The translations under genes and the position numbers were made by a program. Below the pieces are notes generated by a model. It did no database searches. It saw only the letters and a program-made list of their open reading frames with translations, and was not told where the DNA came from. From NCBI GenBank assembly GCA_009733745.1, contig WNWL01000004.1, forward strand, positions 312,001 through 376,000: a stretch of 64,000 bases of DNA. The letters run 5' to 3'. Origin of the DNA: Oceanobacillus sp. HTM 045 (GTDB taxonomy: Bacteria; Pseudomonadota; Alphaproteobacteria; Rhodobacterales; Rhodobacteraceae). Each line of letters starts with the position of its first letter. Position 1 is the first letter of the stretch. Shown here piece after piece: positions 27,337 through 34,992 of the stretch.

Positions 27337-28290
27337 TCAATCCAGCGTGAAGCTCCACGCCTCGGGCTCGTAGTCGTAGCCTTCAGACGCCTTCACCACA
27401 TGGCCGACGCCGGGGAAGGCGAGGTGCATGCCGGCGACGCGGACGCGGTCGGTCGCGGCCATGTCGAACACCTTCGCCCGCGTCGCCGCGGCCAGGTCCT
27501 GGTCGGTGTCGAAACCGATGGTCACCTCCGGCTTCGGGAACTGGAACACGCCCACATGCACCACGTCGCCCCAGACCAGCAGCGGGTCCGCCCCGCCGAG
27601 CAGGAAGCCCGAGTGGCCCGGCGTGTGCCCCGGCAGCGGCATGGCGGTGACGCCCGGCGCCACGTCGTCCTCGGCGTTGAACGGCATGACACGCTCGCCA
27701 TAGGCGGCCAGCACCCCCGCAGCGAGGTCGAAGAACGGGTGGAAGTCGGCCGGGGCCTGCGCCTTCACCTCCTCGCTGCCCCAGAAGCCGATATCGGCCT
27801 CGTGGACATGCACGACGGCGTTGGCGAAGGTCGGCGCGCCGTCGGTCAGCATCCCGCCGATATGGTCGGGGTGGAGATGGGTGACGAGCACGGTGTCGAT
27901 CTCGTCCTCGGTCACGCCCGCGGCGGCGAGCGCGTCGAACATCGAGCCGGTGCCGGGGAAGGCGCCGCGCCCGCCGGCGTCGATCAGCATGGTGTGCTCC
28001 GGCGTGCGCCAGAGATAGGCGTTGATGCCGATGGTAACCGGGCCGGGCTTGCGGAAGGCGGCCTCGAGATAGGCCTTCGCCTCCTCCTCCGAGAGGTTGT
28101 TCAGCAGGTCGTAGGAGACCGGCAGGAAGCCGTCGAGCAGCGCGGTCACCACGCCCTCGCCGGCCTTGAGATGCTGCATGCCCATCACCTGGGTGCCTGG
28201 CATGTCGGCGAGCGCGGAGGGACCGACAAGGTTGAGCGCGAACGGCGTCACCGCCGCCCCGCCGAGGAAGGCGCGTCTGTGCAATGTCAT
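27337..28290 (-). CDS. Exported metallo-beta-lactamase-fold hydrolase
   Basis: A 317-residue MBL-fold hydrolase. The zinc motif THLHPDHIGG is intact, with GHTPGHSGF and WGDVVHVG giving further metal ligands. The N-terminus HRRAFLGGAAVTPFALNLVGPSALA looks like a Tat-type signal peptide, so it is probably folded in the cytoplasm and exported to the periplasm. Substrate unknown. The ATG at 28290 is set by the signal peptide. A TTCG-loop hairpin follows its stop. Confidence 0.9.
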   Translation of the reverse strand: MTLHRRAFLGGAAVTPFALNLVGPSALADMPGTQVMGMQHLKAGEGVVTALLDGFLPVSYDLLNNLSEEEAKAYLEAAFRKPGPVTIGINAYLWRTPEHTMLIDAGGRGAFPGTGSMFDALAAAGVTEDEIDTVLVTHLHPDHIGGMLTDGAPTFANAVVHVHEADIGFWGSEEVKAQAPADFHPFFDLAAGVLAAYGERVMPFNAEDDVAPGVTAMPLPGHTPGHSGFLLGGADPLLVWGDVVHVGVFQFPKPEVTIGFDTDQDLAAATRAKVFDMAATDRVRVAGMHLAFPGVGHVVKASEGYDYEPEAWSFTLD

Positions 28291-28445
28291 GGGGATGTCT
28301 CCCTGGGGTTGTGGTGCCCCGGAGGTAGGGTCGCGCCGGGTGCGGCGCAACATCGCAGGCGATTTCGTGATCGGGAGGCGACCGCGGGCGGGGGGGCGGA
28401 CGGGTGCCGGGCGTCCCCTCGGCCCCCTTACCGCGCCTGCCGCCC

Positions 28446-29609
28446 TCAGGCCTCCTCCGGCACCCGCCCGTCGAGCGTGGCTTCCCACGTGGCGGCGTCG
28501 AACACCGTGCCTTCCAGCACCTCGATGACGAACCCGGGATCCTCGCGCGGGCCGTCGCGGAACCAGAGCGCCTCGGCCAGGCCCCGGTTCCTGCCGCGTT
28601 CGCGCTGCAGCGCCCCGAGCAACCCGCCGAACCGGCCCGCCCTCCTGATCTCCGCGCGTTCGGAGGCTCCGGCATGGTAGTAGGCCGGCCCGGCGAGGTG
28701 CTGGTAGCCGTCCTCGTTCCGCATGCCCATCGGCACGTAGCGCCGGTTGCGATGGGAGGGGTCGGAAAGGCTGGACCGCTGCGCGCCATAGCGCCGGCGA
28801 AGCTGCTTCTCGACCGAGAACGCGACATCGAACTCCTGCGAGCGCATGAGATCGAGGATGTTGTCCCGGGCCGGGCGCGGCAGGTCGCAGATGTTGAATA
28901 CCGGCTGGGTCACGAGGTAGCTCGCATCGGCGTCCCGCACCTGGTCGAGATTGCGGAAGAAGGCGTTCCGCGGCTGGATCGGGTCGATCACGACGGAGAG
29001 CTTCTGGCCCGCGTCATGGATCGCCGCCTGAAGGTCGTTCCGTGCGTCCCGCATCGCGGCCGCGTTCCCGGCGTCGTGCCCCCGGGGAGAGGAGCCGCGC
29101 ACCACGTGGACGCTGCGGAACCGGTTCTCCCGGATGAAGCCGTACACGGTCTCGCGCAGCACCGCGTCGAACGCCACCGTGTCGACCGCCACGATCAGCG
29201 TCATGCGGTCGAGCGGGGCCTGCACCGTCTGCACGAGCAGCCCCGCCATCTCGATGCAGCCGGTCCCGGCGACGGCCGCGAAATCCGCCGCCGCGGTGTA
29301 GTTCTTGCGGATCGTCTCCGCGTGCCGCCCGCTCTGGTGGAGCCTGCTCCGGCGCGGATCGTGGACCTGGGAGAGCTGGAACTCCTTCGGCCCGCGCAGC
29401 ATCCGGCGGACCGTGCCGCCCCGCGACGGCGGCTCGGTGCCGATGATCGTCCGGGTGAGCGGCCGCCGCAGCGGCTGGCTCTTCGCCGGGGCCGGGCCGC
29501 CAACATCACGCCCGCCAGTATCGCGGCAGCCGGAACCGCGGCTGCCGAAACCACGGCTGCCTGAACCAGCGCTACCGAAACCACCGCGCCCGAAGGACTG
29601 AAAGGACAT
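28446..29609 (-). CDS. Unknown 387-aa protein with Gly/Arg-rich N-terminus
   Basis: Not recognised. Residues 1-45 are Gly/Ser/Arg/Phe repeats (GFGS, SRGFGSRGSG), then a basic stretch. Residues about 95-240 look globular: NYTAAADFAAVAGTGCIEMAGLLVQTVQAPLDRMTLIVAVDTVAFDAVLRETVYGFI, RSVHVVRGSS, KLSVVIDPIQPRNAFFRNL. A second globular part runs from about 240 to the end, with an EDGYQHLAGPAYYHAGASERAEIRRAGRFGGLLG segment. No signal peptide or membrane helix. GAGGTT stands before the ATG. Its N-terminus resembles low-complexity nucleic-acid-binding tails, an inference only. Confidence 0.6.
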   Translation of the reverse strand: MSFQSFGRGGFGSAGSGSRGFGSRGSGCRDTGGRDVGGPAPAKSQPLRRPLTRTIIGTEPPSRGGTVRRMLRGPKEFQLSQVHDPRRSRLHQSGRHAETIRKNYTAAADFAAVAGTGCIEMAGLLVQTVQAPLDRMTLIVAVDTVAFDAVLRETVYGFIRENRFRSVHVVRGSSPRGHDAGNAAAMRDARNDLQAAIHDAGQKLSVVIDPIQPRNAFFRNLDQVRDADASYLVTQPVFNICDLPRPARDNILDLMRSQEFDVAFSVEKQLRRRYGAQRSSLSDPSHRNRRYVPMGMRNEDGYQHLAGPAYYHAGASERAEIRRAGRFGGLLGALQRERGRNRGLAEALWFRDGPREDPGFVIEVLEGTVFDAATWEATLDGRVPEEA

Positions 29610-29790
29610 GCCGAAACCTCCGCGTCTGAATGGGGGCGGCGCCCGGGCGGGGCAATCGGGTGGGAGCCCGGTGTCCGGGAAGAGCCGCCGCTCTCGCGCA
29701 GGGGTTACGTGCGGGCGGGCGGTGCGGGTTCAGGCGAGACGCGAAAATCTTCGCGGGCGGGCGGGCGGGCTGGCCGGCGGCGGCGCGGGA

Positions 29791-30513
29791 TCAGCGCCGC
29801 GCCTTCTTCCGGATCCGCACCTGGCCGTTGCCGGATTTCTCCAGCTCGAACCCGCCGGACTTCTGCACCAGCGCCGAGAGGCTGGAGCAGCCATAGCTGC
29901 GGGTGTCGAAATCGGGATGGGCGTTCAGCACCCGCTGGCCGACCGCGCCGAGCGAGACCCAGCCGTCGTCGTCCTCCATCTCGCCGATGACGCGCGAGAT
30001 GATCGGCACCGCCTTCGACGGCGCGGTCTTGGTGCTCTGCGACTTGGCCGGGGCCTTGCCGTCGCCGGGCTCGTCGTCGAGCAGGTTCTCGACATAGATG
30101 AACCGGTTGCAGGCGGCGCGGAACGCCTCCGGCGTCTTCTTCTCGCCGAAGCCGATCACGGTCTTGTTCGAGGCGCGCAGGCGCTGGGCCAGCCGGGTGA
30201 AGTCGCTGTCGGAGGAGACGAGGCAGAACCCGTCCAGCCCGCCGCGGTGCATCAGGTCCATCGCCTCGATCACCAGCGTGATGTCGGCGGCGTTCTTGCC
30301 GGTGGTGTAGTTGTACTGCTGGATCGGCTCGATCGCGAGCGGGGCCAGCACCTCGGCCCATTTCTTCAGCCGCCGGTCGGAGAAGTCGCCGTAGATCCGG
30401 CGCACGTTGGCCTCGCCGAACTTGGCGATCTCCTCGAACACCGGCTTGGCGGTGGCGGCGTTGGCGTTGTCGGCGTCGATCAGGACGGCGAAGCTCTTGG
30501 TCGGTTCGGTCAT
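29791..30513 (-). CDS. NYN (PIN-like) domain protein with LOTUS/OST-HTH end
   Basis: A 240-residue protein. Residues about 6-150 form a NYN/DUF88 (LabA-like) domain with the acidic active-site pattern AVLIDADNAN, KNAADITLVIEAMDLMHRGGLDGFCLVSSDSDFTRLAQRLR, characteristic of Mg2+-dependent ribonucleases. A Lys/Ser linker follows, then an OST-HTH/LOTUS-like domain (about 170-236, GEMEDDDGWVSLGAVGQRVLNAHPDFDTRSYGCSSLSALVQKSGGFEL) that binds RNA or G-rich nucleic acid in relatives. RNA processing is likely; target unknown. Confidence 0.85.
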   Translation of the reverse strand: MTEPTKSFAVLIDADNANAATAKPVFEEIAKFGEANVRRIYGDFSDRRLKKWAEVLAPLAIEPIQQYNYTTGKNAADITLVIEAMDLMHRGGLDGFCLVSSDSDFTRLAQRLRASNKTVIGFGEKKTPEAFRAACNRFIYVENLLDDEPGDGKAPAKSQSTKTAPSKAVPIISRVIGEMEDDDGWVSLGAVGQRVLNAHPDFDTRSYGCSSLSALVQKSGGFELEKSGNGQVRIRKKARR

Positions 30514-30646
30514 GGGGTCTCCCGCAGGTTGGGCGCGAGCATCCCGATCCGGGCCGGGCCGGTCAAGCCGGTCTGGAGACGCGGCTGGACGGGCAGGGCT
30601 CCGCCATGCCCCAATCGTCCGGGACGATGGCCGAGGGAGGCAGCGC

Positions 30647-31405
30647 ATGACGGGTGACGGCATGGCAGGGGAACGGTCGACAGGGGCGGACAGCCTCTCG
30701 ATCCGGTCCTACACGCTGGCGCGCACCACCCACGCGCACGAGCACGACCAGATCGTCGTGCCGATCGCCGGGACCATGACCATGAGCTTCGAGGCACCGT
30801 GCCGGTCGGGGCCGCACCGCATCACGCCCGGGCACTGCATCGTCATCCCGGCCGGGACCGTGCATTCCTACGTGGCCTCGGCGAAGTCGCGCTTCCTGGT
30901 GGCCGACATGGCCTGCCTGCCGGAGAACGCCGCCGCGTTGCCGGAGCCCTGCGTCGCCATCAGCGCCGACCTGCGCGCCTTTTGCGGCTATGCCGAGGTG
31001 CAGCTCACGACGGCGGCGGACGAGGACGTCTCGGGCCGGCTCTGCGGCCTCTTCCGCGCGCTTCTCGCCCGCCAGGATTTTTCCGGCCGCGTGGACCCGC
31101 GGATCCGCCGGGCGGTGGCGCTGATCGAGGCGGACCTCTCCGCCCCGCACCATGTCGCCGACCTCGCCGCGGAGGCCTGTCTCGGCACCAGCCAGTTCCG
31201 GGCGCTGTTCCGGCGCCAGTTTGGCCTCTCCTTCGGCGAGTTCCTCGCCCGGCGGCGGATGGAGCGGGCGCGCTCGCTCCTGACCAACACCGACTGGCCG
31301 GTCAACGCGGTGGCGCTGGAGGTCGGCTACGAGGACGCCTCAGCCTTCAGCCGCCGGTTCCGCGCCCATTTCGGGCAGAGCCCGCGGGAACTGGCGCGGG
31401 GCTGA
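30647..31405 (+). CDS. AraC-family transcriptional regulator
   Basis: A 252-residue regulator: an N-terminal cupin sensor (about 25-90, HAHEHDQIVVPIAGTMTMSF, HCIVIPAGTVHSYVA) and a C-terminal double helix-turn-helix (about 150-250, VADLAAEACLGTSQFRALFRRQFGLSFGEFLARRRMERARSLL, NAVALEVGYEDASAFSRRFRAHFGQSPRELARG). Ligand unknown. GAGGGAGG precedes the ATG at 30647. Divergent from the NYN gene; the small membrane protein 150 bases downstream is a possible target. Confidence 0.92.
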   Translation: MTGDGMAGERSTGADSLSIRSYTLARTTHAHEHDQIVVPIAGTMTMSFEAPCRSGPHRITPGHCIVIPAGTVHSYVASAKSRFLVADMACLPENAAALPEPCVAISADLRAFCGYAEVQLTTAADEDVSGRLCGLFRALLARQDFSGRVDPRIRRAVALIEADLSAPHHVADLAAEACLGTSQFRALFRRQFGLSFGEFLARRRMERARSLLTNTDWPVNAVALEVGYEDASAFSRRFRAHFGQSPRELARG

Positions 31406-31555
31406 TCGCGGTTCTTTGCGGGTATCGCGCGGGTTTCGGCAGAGCGGCACGCAACTCCGTCATCCCTGCACAGCACGCCCCGCCGCGCCCTGCTATCCGC
31501 AGGCCCGGCGGGACGGCCCGCCGCGACCCCGTCAGCCAGCGGAAAGACCGGAACG

Positions 31556-31783
31556 ATGCGCAAGACTGTCACCCTCTTCGAATACTCGGGCTCGGCGCTG
31601 GCCATCGCCTACGCGCTGCTGATCGCCTCGAACACCGGCAGCGAGGTGATCGGATTCCTGCTGCTGATGCTCTCCTCGCTGCTCTTCGCCGGCTGGGCGC
31701 TGATCGACCGCCGCTGGGCCTTCCTCGTGCTGCAGGGCTTCTACACCGCCTGCGCCGTGCTCGGGATGCTGCGCTGGGGGTAG
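31556..31783 (+). CDS. Small membrane protein (CBU_0592-like)
   Basis: A 75-residue protein with three hydrophobic helices (about 10-27, 31-49 and 54-72). The layout, including FEYSGSALAIAYALLIASNT and a final VLQGFYTACAVLGMLRWG, resembles the short CBU_0592 membrane family seen in many proteobacteria. Function unknown. Possibly regulated by the upstream AraC protein. The first of three tandem structured repeats begins 63 bases after its stop. Confidence 0.65.
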   Translation: MRKTVTLFEYSGSALAIAYALLIASNTGSEVIGFLLLMLSSLLFAGWALIDRRWAFLVLQGFYTACAVLGMLRWG

Positions 31784-31845
31784 GGGTGCTGTGCTCCCCC
31801 TCGGCCTCCGGCGCTCAGGATGGAGGCTGCTGGCATCCTCGCGCC

Positions 31846-32013
31846 GCATCAGCCACGGCCCGGGCGACCAGCCCGGGCCACGCCCGGGCCGGGCGTTCTC
31901 GGAGGTTGCAAGGGGATCGGATGGCGGGAGGAGTTGCCGGGATAAACCAAGCAGACCTGACGGAGCACAACGCCCGACCAGGGCCGGTCGTGTCCCTCTG
32001 TGCTCATCTTCGG
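31846..32013 (+). repeat. Structured intergenic repeat, copy E
   Basis: First of three tandem copies (E, F, G) filling the gene-free stretch 31784-32720. Perfect S1 hairpin (GCCCGGGC, loop GACCA). S2 is shortened: CCGGCCCTCCCC is missing and only GCCCGGGCCGGGCG remains. The core GATAAACCAAGCAG is intact, and the right hairpin reads CGCCCGACC/GGGCCGGTCGTG. Confidence 0.85.
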
Positions 32014-32085
32014 CGTGGCCGGTTCAGGCTGCTCAAGTTGTCGTCGCCCCGCCCACCTTCATCACATCGGCATGGAGCGTTTTGC

Positions 32086-32263
32086 TGCATCAGCCACAGC
32101 CCGAGCGACCAGCCCGGGCCACGTCCGGCCCTCCCCGGGGCCGGGCGTTCTCTGCCGTATGCAAGGGGTTCGGAGGACGGGAGGGATTGCCGGAATAAAC
32201 CAAGCACCCCCGGCCGTACACCACGCCCGACCAGGGCCGGTCGTGTCCCTCTGTGCTTAGCCT
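32086..32263 (+). repeat. Structured intergenic repeat, copy F
   Basis: Middle copy of the E-F-G array, about 240 bases after E. The spacer after E (TTCAGGCTGCTCAAGTTGTC, about 32024-32043) recurs after F with few changes (TCAGGCTGCTCAAGCTGTTG, about 32278-32297), so the array units include spacer DNA. Full S2 (CGTCCGGCCC/GGGCCGGGCG), core AATAAACCAAGCA, right hairpin CACGCCCG/CGGTCGTG. Confidence 0.87.
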
Positions 32264-32337
32264 CGAAGTGGCCAGATCAGGCTGCTCAAGCTGTTGGCGC
32301 CGCGCCCTCCTTCATTACGTCGGCATGATGCCTCACG

Positions 32338-32514
32338 CAGCCCTAGCCACGGCACGCGCGACCAGCGCGGGCTACGCCCGGCCCTCCCCGAGGCCGACGC
32401 TCTCCAACGCTGCAAGAGGATCGGATCTCGGGAGGTCTTACCGCCATAAACCAAGTACCCCCCAGCCAAGCACCACGCCCGGCCAGGGCCGGCCATGTCC
32501 CTCATCGCTCACCC
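32338..32514 (+). repeat. Structured intergenic repeat, copy G
   Basis: Third copy of the array. It belongs to the CGCGC subfamily: S1 arms read GCACGCGC and GCGCGGGC, with paired G-to-C and C-to-G changes compared with the GGG/CCC form. S2 and the right hairpin are more diverged (CCGAGGCCGACG; CACGCCCGGCC/GGCCGGCCATG). Core CATAAACCAAG is retained. Confidence 0.82.
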
Positions 32515-32720
32515 CAGGCCGCGAGCATCCCCGCCGCGCCGCCACCCCGCCATGCGTCCCGCGCCAACCCGGCTTGCCCGGACCCGTGGTCAGGCCCCGC
32601 GAGACTTGCGCCCCGGCCCCGCCGCGTCATAGTGCTTGTGCAACGCATCATGACGCGGCGCGGGACGACCCGGGAACAATCCGGGCGCGCGCCGGCAGGG
32701 GCCAGAGAGGGATGGACGCG

Positions 32721-33596
32721 ATGGAGATCACGAGTGTGGGCGTCGTCGGCGCCGGGCAGATGGGCTCGGGCATCGCCCAGGTCTTCGCCGTGGCAGGCTA
32801 CGACGTCTTCCTGAACGACATCGACCCCGCGCAGATCGAGGCGGCCATCGCCGGGATCGGCGAGAACCTCGAGCGCCAGGTCGAGAAGGACCGCATGACC
32901 GCGGAGGAGAAGGCCGCCGCGATGGCCCGCCTCAACGCCGAGCCGGACCTGCCCGCCCTCGGCCCGCTCGACCTCGTGATCGAGAGCGCCACCGAGCGCG
33001 AGGAAATCAAGCGGGCCATCTTCGACGGCCTGAAGCCCCATCTCGGCACCCAGACGCTCCTGACCACCAACACCTCGTCGATCTCCATCACCCGCCTCGC
33101 CTCCTCCACCGACCGGCCGGAACGGTTCATGGGGCTGCACTTCATGAACCCGGTGCCGGTGATGCAGCTCGTCGAGCTGATCCGCGGCATCGCCACCGAC
33201 GAGGCGACCTTCCAGGCGGTCAGGGCAGTGGTGGAACGGCTCGGCAAGACCCACGCCACGGCCGAGGATTTCCCCGCCTTCATCGTCAACCGCATCCTGC
33301 TGCCGATGATCAACGAGGCGGTCTACACGCTCTACGAGGGCGTCGGCTCGGTCGAGAGCATCGACACGGCGATGAAACTCGGCACCCGCCACCCGATGGG
33401 CCCGCTGGAACTGGCCGACTTCATCGGGCTGGACACCTGCCTCGCCATCATGAACGTGCTCCACGACGGCCTCGCCGACACCAAGTACCGCCCGTGCCCC
33501 CTCCTGGTGAAATACGTCGAGGCCGGCTGGCTGGGGCGCAAGTCCAGCCGGGGGTTCTACGACTACCGGGGCGAGGTGCCGGTGCCGACGCGGTAG
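32721..33596 (+). CDS. hbd: 3-hydroxybutyryl-CoA dehydrogenase
   Basis: Interconverts acetoacetyl-CoA and 3-hydroxybutyryl-CoA with NAD(P). A 291-residue protein: dinucleotide motif GVVGAGQMGSGIAQVFA (7-23), ESATEREEIK, GLHFMNPVPVMQLVELI with the catalytic His, and the C-terminal FIVNRILLPMINEAVYTLYEGVGSVESIDTAMKLGTRHPMGPLELADFIGLD signature. ATG 32721 is preferred over 32712 because GAGAGG is better spaced and homologues begin here. In relatives it directly follows etfA. Confidence 0.96.
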   Translation: MEITSVGVVGAGQMGSGIAQVFAVAGYDVFLNDIDPAQIEAAIAGIGENLERQVEKDRMTAEEKAAAMARLNAEPDLPALGPLDLVIESATEREEIKRAIFDGLKPHLGTQTLLTTNTSSISITRLASSTDRPERFMGLHFMNPVPVMQLVELIRGIATDEATFQAVRAVVERLGKTHATAEDFPAFIVNRILLPMINEAVYTLYEGVGSVESIDTAMKLGTRHPMGPLELADFIGLDTCLAIMNVLHDGLADTKYRPCPLLVKYVEAGWLGRKSSRGFYDYRGEVPVPTR

Positions 33597-33636
33597 GGGT
33601 TTTCCGGCCCTTCGTGCAGCTCCCACTTTAGCTCCG

Positions 33637-33722
33637 CCGTCAGCCCGGGCGACCAGCGCGGGCCAGGTCTTATCGGCTTCCGGCCCTCCCCCGGGGCCGG
33701 TTATGCCCCTCCGCGCTCAGCT
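33637..33722 (+). repeat. Structured intergenic repeat, copy H (partial)
   Basis: Shortened copy 41 bases after the hbd gene. S1 is a mixed form: left arm GCCCGGGC (GGG type), right arm GCGCGGGC (CGCG type), so one pair is disrupted. The S1-S2 insert (AGGTCTTATCGGCTT) and S2 left side are present, then the sequence jumps to CCCCTCCGCGCTCAG at the right end; the core is deleted. Confidence 0.7.
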
Positions 33723-33798
33723 TTGTCGGTGACAGGGCGGAAACAGGGGAATGGGCGGCACAGCGCTTGCCGCTGAAGCCGCGTGTTGGCGTTTCGCT
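33723..33798 (+). repeat. Duplicated spacer, first copy
   Basis: This block (starting TTGTCGGTGACAGGGCGG) is repeated at 33977-34051 with only a few differences, including TGCCGCTGAAGCCGCGTGTTGG versus TGCCGTTGAAGCCGCGTACTGG (positions about 33769-33790 and 34022-34043). It is therefore part of the repeated unit and marks a recent tandem duplication of about 254 bp. Confidence 0.85.
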
Positions 33799-33976
33799 CA
33801 GCATCAGCCACGGCACGCGCGGCTAGCGCGGGCCACGTCCGGCCCTCCCCCGGGCCGGGCGTTTTGCGACGCTGCAAGGGGTTCGGAGGACGGGAGGGGG
33901 TGCGGGGATAAACCAAGCAGCCCCGAAGGTGCACCACGCCCGACCAGGGCCGGGCGTGTCCCTCCGCGCTCAGCCT
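33799..33976 (+). repeat. Structured intergenic repeat, copy I
   Basis: Full-length copy of the CGCGC subfamily: S1 arms GCACGCGC/GCGCGGGC with loop GGCTA (the same loop as copy N, 12.6 kb away and inverted). S2 CGTCCGGCCC/GGGCCGGGCG, CGACGCTGCAAGGGG, core GGATAAACCAAGCAG and a perfect right hairpin CACGCCCG/CGGGCGTG. Confidence 0.88.
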
Positions 33977-34051
33977 TGTCGGTGACAGGGCGGAAACAGG
34001 GGAATGGGCGGCACAGCGCCTGCCGTTGAAGCCGCGTACTGGCGTTTCGCG
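33977..34051 (+). repeat. Duplicated spacer, second copy
   Basis: Near-identical to 33723-33798. Both follow a right-end repeat sequence CCGCGCTCAGC and both lead into the next copy's left end, so copies H-I and I-J are joined by the same DNA. Confidence 0.85.
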
Positions 34052-34227
34052 AAGCATTGGCCAAGGCCCGGGCGACCAGCACGGGCCACGCCCGGCCCTC
34101 CCCCAGGCCGGGCGTCTTGCAACGCTGCAAGGGGTGCGGATGGCGGGATGGAAGGCTGGCATAAACCAAGCAAACCCCAAGCGGCACCACGCCCGCCCAG
34201 GGCCGGTCATGCCCCTCTGCACCCACC
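34052..34227 (+). repeat. Structured intergenic repeat, copy J
   Basis: Third copy in the gene-free stretch 33597-34340. GGG-type S1 with one right-arm change (GCACGGGC), S2 CGCCCGGCCC/GGCCGGGCG, GCAACGCTGCAAGGGG, core CATAAACCAAGCA, right hairpin CACGCCCG/GGGCCGGTCATG. The remaining bases to 34340 are pyrimidine-rich spacer with no signal seen. Confidence 0.87.
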
Positions 34228-34340
34228 CCGCAAGCCTCCCTCGGCAAAGCGTGATCCCTCGCCGCCACCTCCCCGCTTCCCCTTCCCCCCAATACCCACT
34301 ACCTATCCCTGAACAGCCGTGACCCGGACCGGAGGGACCG

Positions 34341-34913
34341 ATGCGTTTTCTTGCCGTTGCCGTCGCCGTGATCGCAGCACTGGCCGGGCCGGCCCGGGCG
34401 GCGCCCTGGGTGATGGACCCGGAGCACGCGGTGGTGACCTTCCGGGGCAACCATCTCGGCTTCTCGATGGTCTACGGCACCTTCCGCGAGTTATCCGCCG
34501 AGATCGACTTCGACCCCGAGAACATCGAGGCGACGAAGGTCCGCTTCGTGATCCAGGCGGCGAGCGTGGACACGCTCTCCAAGGCGCGCGACAAGTCGCT
34601 GCGCTCGAAGGAGATGCTCGACACCGAGAACTTCCCCGAGATCGTGTTCGAGTCCACCGCCGTCGCCCAGACCGGCCCGCAGACCGCCGACATCACCGGC
34701 AACCTCACCATCAAGGGCGTGACCAAGGAGGTCACCTTCCAGGCCCAGCTGCGCAAGATCGGCCCCTCGCCGTTCGACCCGAGCAAGACGGTGGCGGGCT
34801 TCACGGTGAGCGGCACGATCATCCGCACCGACTACGGCGTCAGCTTCGCCGCGCCGGCGATCGGGGTGGAGATCCCCTTCCAGGTGGACCTGGAGATGAG
34901 CCCGGCGCAGTAG
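34341..34913 (+). CDS. YceI-family periplasmic lipid-binding protein
   Basis: A 190-residue YceI-like lipocalin-type barrel that binds isoprenoid or similar lipids. Signal peptide 1-20 (VAVAVIAALAGPARA), then WVMDPEHAVVTFRGNHLGFSMVYGTF, the typical first strands, SLRSKEMLDTENFPEIVFESTAV and DITGNLTIKGVTKEVTFQ. It is followed on the same strand, 79 bases on, by a cytochrome b561 gene, a pairing known in many proteobacteria. Confidence 0.93.
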   Translation: MRFLAVAVAVIAALAGPARAAPWVMDPEHAVVTFRGNHLGFSMVYGTFRELSAEIDFDPENIEATKVRFVIQAASVDTLSKARDKSLRSKEMLDTENFPEIVFESTAVAQTGPQTADITGNLTIKGVTKEVTFQAQLRKIGPSPFDPSKTVAGFTVSGTIIRTDYGVSFAAPAIGVEIPFQVDLEMSPAQ

Positions 34914-34992
34914 GCCGGGGCGCGGAGCCCGGGCAGGGCCAGGGGCTGGGCCAAGAACTGGGCCACGGACGGGGCCACGGAAAGGACCACGC

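Noticed and set aside
26825-27350. Open reading frames running through the repeat copies on both strands
   Set aside because: They translate to Arg/Pro/Ala/Gly-rich sequence, recur only because the DNA repeats recur, and are interrupted differently in each copy.
31846-32514. Direct repeats resembling a CRISPR array
   Set aside because: Units are about 240-250 bp, contain internal hairpins and have only three copies; no short repeats with uniform spacers and no cas genes are present.
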